From positions 62,001 through 126,000 of the forward strand of contig NZ_FNBB01000003.1 of assembly GCF_900102105.1 (NCBI RefSeq): a DNA stretch of 64,000 bases, read 5' to 3'. The number at the start of each line of letters is the position of its first letter. Position 1 is the first letter of the stretch. The notes under the pieces are model-generated. The model had not been told where the DNA came from, did no database searches, and saw nothing but the letters and a program-made list of their open reading frames with translations. This document shows, piece by piece, positions 62,669-64,000 of this stretch. This DNA is from Agrobacterium pusense (GTDB taxonomy: Bacteria; Pseudomonadota; Alphaproteobacteria; Rhizobiales; Rhizobiaceae). The position numbers and the translations under genes are program-made.

Positions 62669-62699
62669 CCTGCGGGCGCGTCCACGACGCCCGCAGGGC
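62669..62699 (+). terminator. strong intra-operon hairpin
   Basis: CCCTGCGGGCG and CGCCCGCAGGG form a perfect 11-bp GC stem around nine bases, 24 bases after the adaptor stop and 94 before the synthase start. There is no T run. It could be a transcript-end stabiliser or attenuator setting the ratio of the two proteins; the operon may still read through. Confidence 0.5.
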
Positions 62700-62793
62700 G
62701 ACCCACCTGTTTCACACAGTCGAAGCAGCCTCATTCGCGCACGCTATCGGGCGCGGCTTTTGGGACGTATCCGGTCAACCATGAGGACAAGCG

Positions 62794-64000
62794 ATGTATT
62801 TCACTTCGGAGGGCGATGTTCAGTCCGTCCTTTATGTCAATCTCATCATCGCCCTCTGCGCGATCCTGTTCACCATGCTTGCCGACCCGCGGCGAACGCT
62901 GGACCGGCTGGCGTTCAGCACCATCATGCTGCTTTCGCTCAGCGTCTATATTTTGTGGCGCGCCACCGATACGCTGCCTCCCTTAGAGCTTTCGCTGGAA
63001 ACCGCCTGGAATTACATCTATTTCACTTTTGAACTGATCTCCGTGCTTTATGCGATGGGATCGATCCTGATCCTGACAAGACGAACGGACTGGTCTTCCA
63101 TTGCAGACGAAGCCGAAGCCGGGATTACGGGCGATCCCAATGCGCCGCTGGTCGATGTGTTCATCTGCACCTACAATGAACCTTTGAACGTGCTTGAAAA
63201 ATCGATTGTCGCGGCTCAGGCAATGCAATATCCGCGGTTGCGCGTTTTCGTCTGCGACGATACGCGCAGGTCCGAGGTTCGGGACTATTGCGAAACAGTC
63301 GGCGTCAATTACGTGACGCGGCCGGACAATAAGCACGCAAAGGCGGGGAACCTGAACAATGCGCTTGTCCACACCAATGCGCTGTCGGAAATTTCAGATT
63401 TCATCATGGTTCTCGATGCTGATTTTGCGCCGCAGGCCAATTTCCTGTCACGCGTGACCGGACTTTTTGCCGATCCCAAAGTGGCCGTGGTGCAGACACC
63501 GCAATTTTATTTCAACAGCGACCCCATCCAGCATAATCTCGGTATCCGCAATTCCTTCGTGGATGATCAACGGGTATTCTTCGACGTATTCCAGCCTGCA
63601 AAGGACGCAGTCGGTTGTGCGTTCTGCGTCGGAACGAGTTTCGTTCTGCGGCGGGCAGCGGTGAACGAACTCGGAGGTTTCCCGCATGATGCACTTTCGG
63701 AAGACATGCTGCTGACCTACCGGTTGATGGAACGGGGGTATGTGACACGCTGGCTCAATGAAAAGCTCAGCGTCGGATTATCGGCTGAAGGCCTGCCGGA
63801 GTATATCACGCAGCGCACGCGCTGGTGTCTCGGCACCATCCAGATTGGACTTTTGCGCACCGGGCCGCTGTGGCGCGGCAATTTCACTCTGACGCAGCGG
63901 CTGCACTATCTGCACGGCCTGTTCTGCTGGCTTTCGAAACCCTTCATCCTTTGCCTGCTGCTCGCGCCTTCCATCTATTGGCTGACCGGCGTTTCCGCGC
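62794..64000 (+). CDS. crdS: family 2 beta-glucan synthase, curdlan synthase-like (partial)
   Basis: 402 codons are visible before the window ends. ATG 62794 follows ATGAGGACA. Three N-terminal transmembrane helices precede the glycosyltransferase domain, whose processive-synthase residues are all present: VDVFICTYNEP (first Asp), LDADFAP (DxD-like), SEDMLLT (general base) and QRTRWC (QxxRW). A further transmembrane helix begins near the edge. The layout matches bacterial cellulose and curdlan synthases. The HlyD-like gene upstream, rather than bcs genes, favours beta-1,3-glucan (curdlan). Cellulose or a mixed glucan is the alternative. Confidence 0.78.
   Translation, partial: MYFTSEGDVQSVLYVNLIIALCAILFTMLADPRRTLDRLAFSTIMLLSLSVYILWRATDTLPPLELSLETAWNYIYFTFELISVLYAMGSILILTRRTDWSSIADEAEAGITGDPNAPLVDVFICTYNEPLNVLEKSIVAAQAMQYPRLRVFVCDDTRRSEVRDYCETVGVNYVTRPDNKHAKAGNLNNALVHTNALSEISDFIMVLDADFAPQANFLSRVTGLFADPKVAVVQTPQFYFNSDPIQHNLGIRNSFVDDQRVFFDVFQPAKDAVGCAFCVGTSFVLRRAAVNELGGFPHDALSEDMLLTYRLMERGYVTRWLNEKLSVGLSAEGLPEYITQRTRWCLGTIQIGLLRTGPLWRGNFTLTQRLHYLHGLFCWLSKPFILCLLLAPSIYWLTGVSA

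Overview
The window looks like chromosome or chromid sequence from a member of the Rhizobiaceae, most likely the Agrobacterium/Rhizobium group. This rests on three things: a bacteriophytochrome with an Agp1-type N-terminus and domain order, a curdlan-synthase-like gene pair, and several alphaproteobacterial EcfG-type promoters (GGAAC-N16-NGTT). GC is moderately high, genes are densely packed, and I see no rRNA, tRNA, CRISPR array, insertion sequence or phage gene. Family and motif assignments come from reading the translations; no search was run.

Layout. 1-5.7 kb: the start of a stress-type gene diverges from a cytochrome c oxidase operon (assembly factor, CopD-like protein, CuA subunit II, fused subunit I/III, small membrane protein). 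5.7-16.1 kb: a catabolic island with a seven-gene operon (polyamine-type ABC transporter, isochorismatase-like hydrolase, DeoR regulator, DmpA-type peptidase), a divergent SDR, and a kinase plus class III PLP enzyme pair. Three related 16-bp sites link these units. 16.4-21.2 kb: dinB and an aspartate 4-decarboxylase/aspartate:alanine antiporter pair. 21.8-30.8 kb: chemoreceptor, exported aldo/keto reductase and metallo-hydrolase with a LysR regulator, MocA-like protein, AraC regulator, 2-isopropylmalate synthase. 31-36.9 kb: three-subunit molybdenum aldehyde/xanthine dehydrogenase with XdhC, facing a TetR gene across a perfect 20-bp palindrome. 37-41.3 kb: gamma-glutamyltransferase and a LysR/SDR pair.

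41.6-45.5 kb holds an HWE histidine kinase and stress-type membrane proteins, including a 24-residue peptide gene. 45.6-53.3 kb is a lipid-modification island: an ECF sigma/anti-sigma pair, two CFA-type methyltransferases, DUF1365, an FAD oxidoreductase, DUF1295, DUF2147 and DUF2177. Its two divergent arms carry identical promoter elements (TGAAAC-N17-CGTAT). 53.4-60.7 kb is a signalling island with two tandem copies of a three-gene module (HisKA kinase, Rcp1-type receiver, receiver-kinase hybrid), the first headed by a bacteriophytochrome. A lone receiver between them has a perfect EcfG promoter. 61.2-64 kb begins a curdlan-type exopolysaccharide operon that runs off the window.

Taken together, the right half suggests that light, general stress and envelope stress feed into membrane lipid and exopolysaccharide remodelling. 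The left half is dominated by respiration and by uptake and breakdown of amines and amino acids. These functional links are inferences from gene order and promoter motifs.
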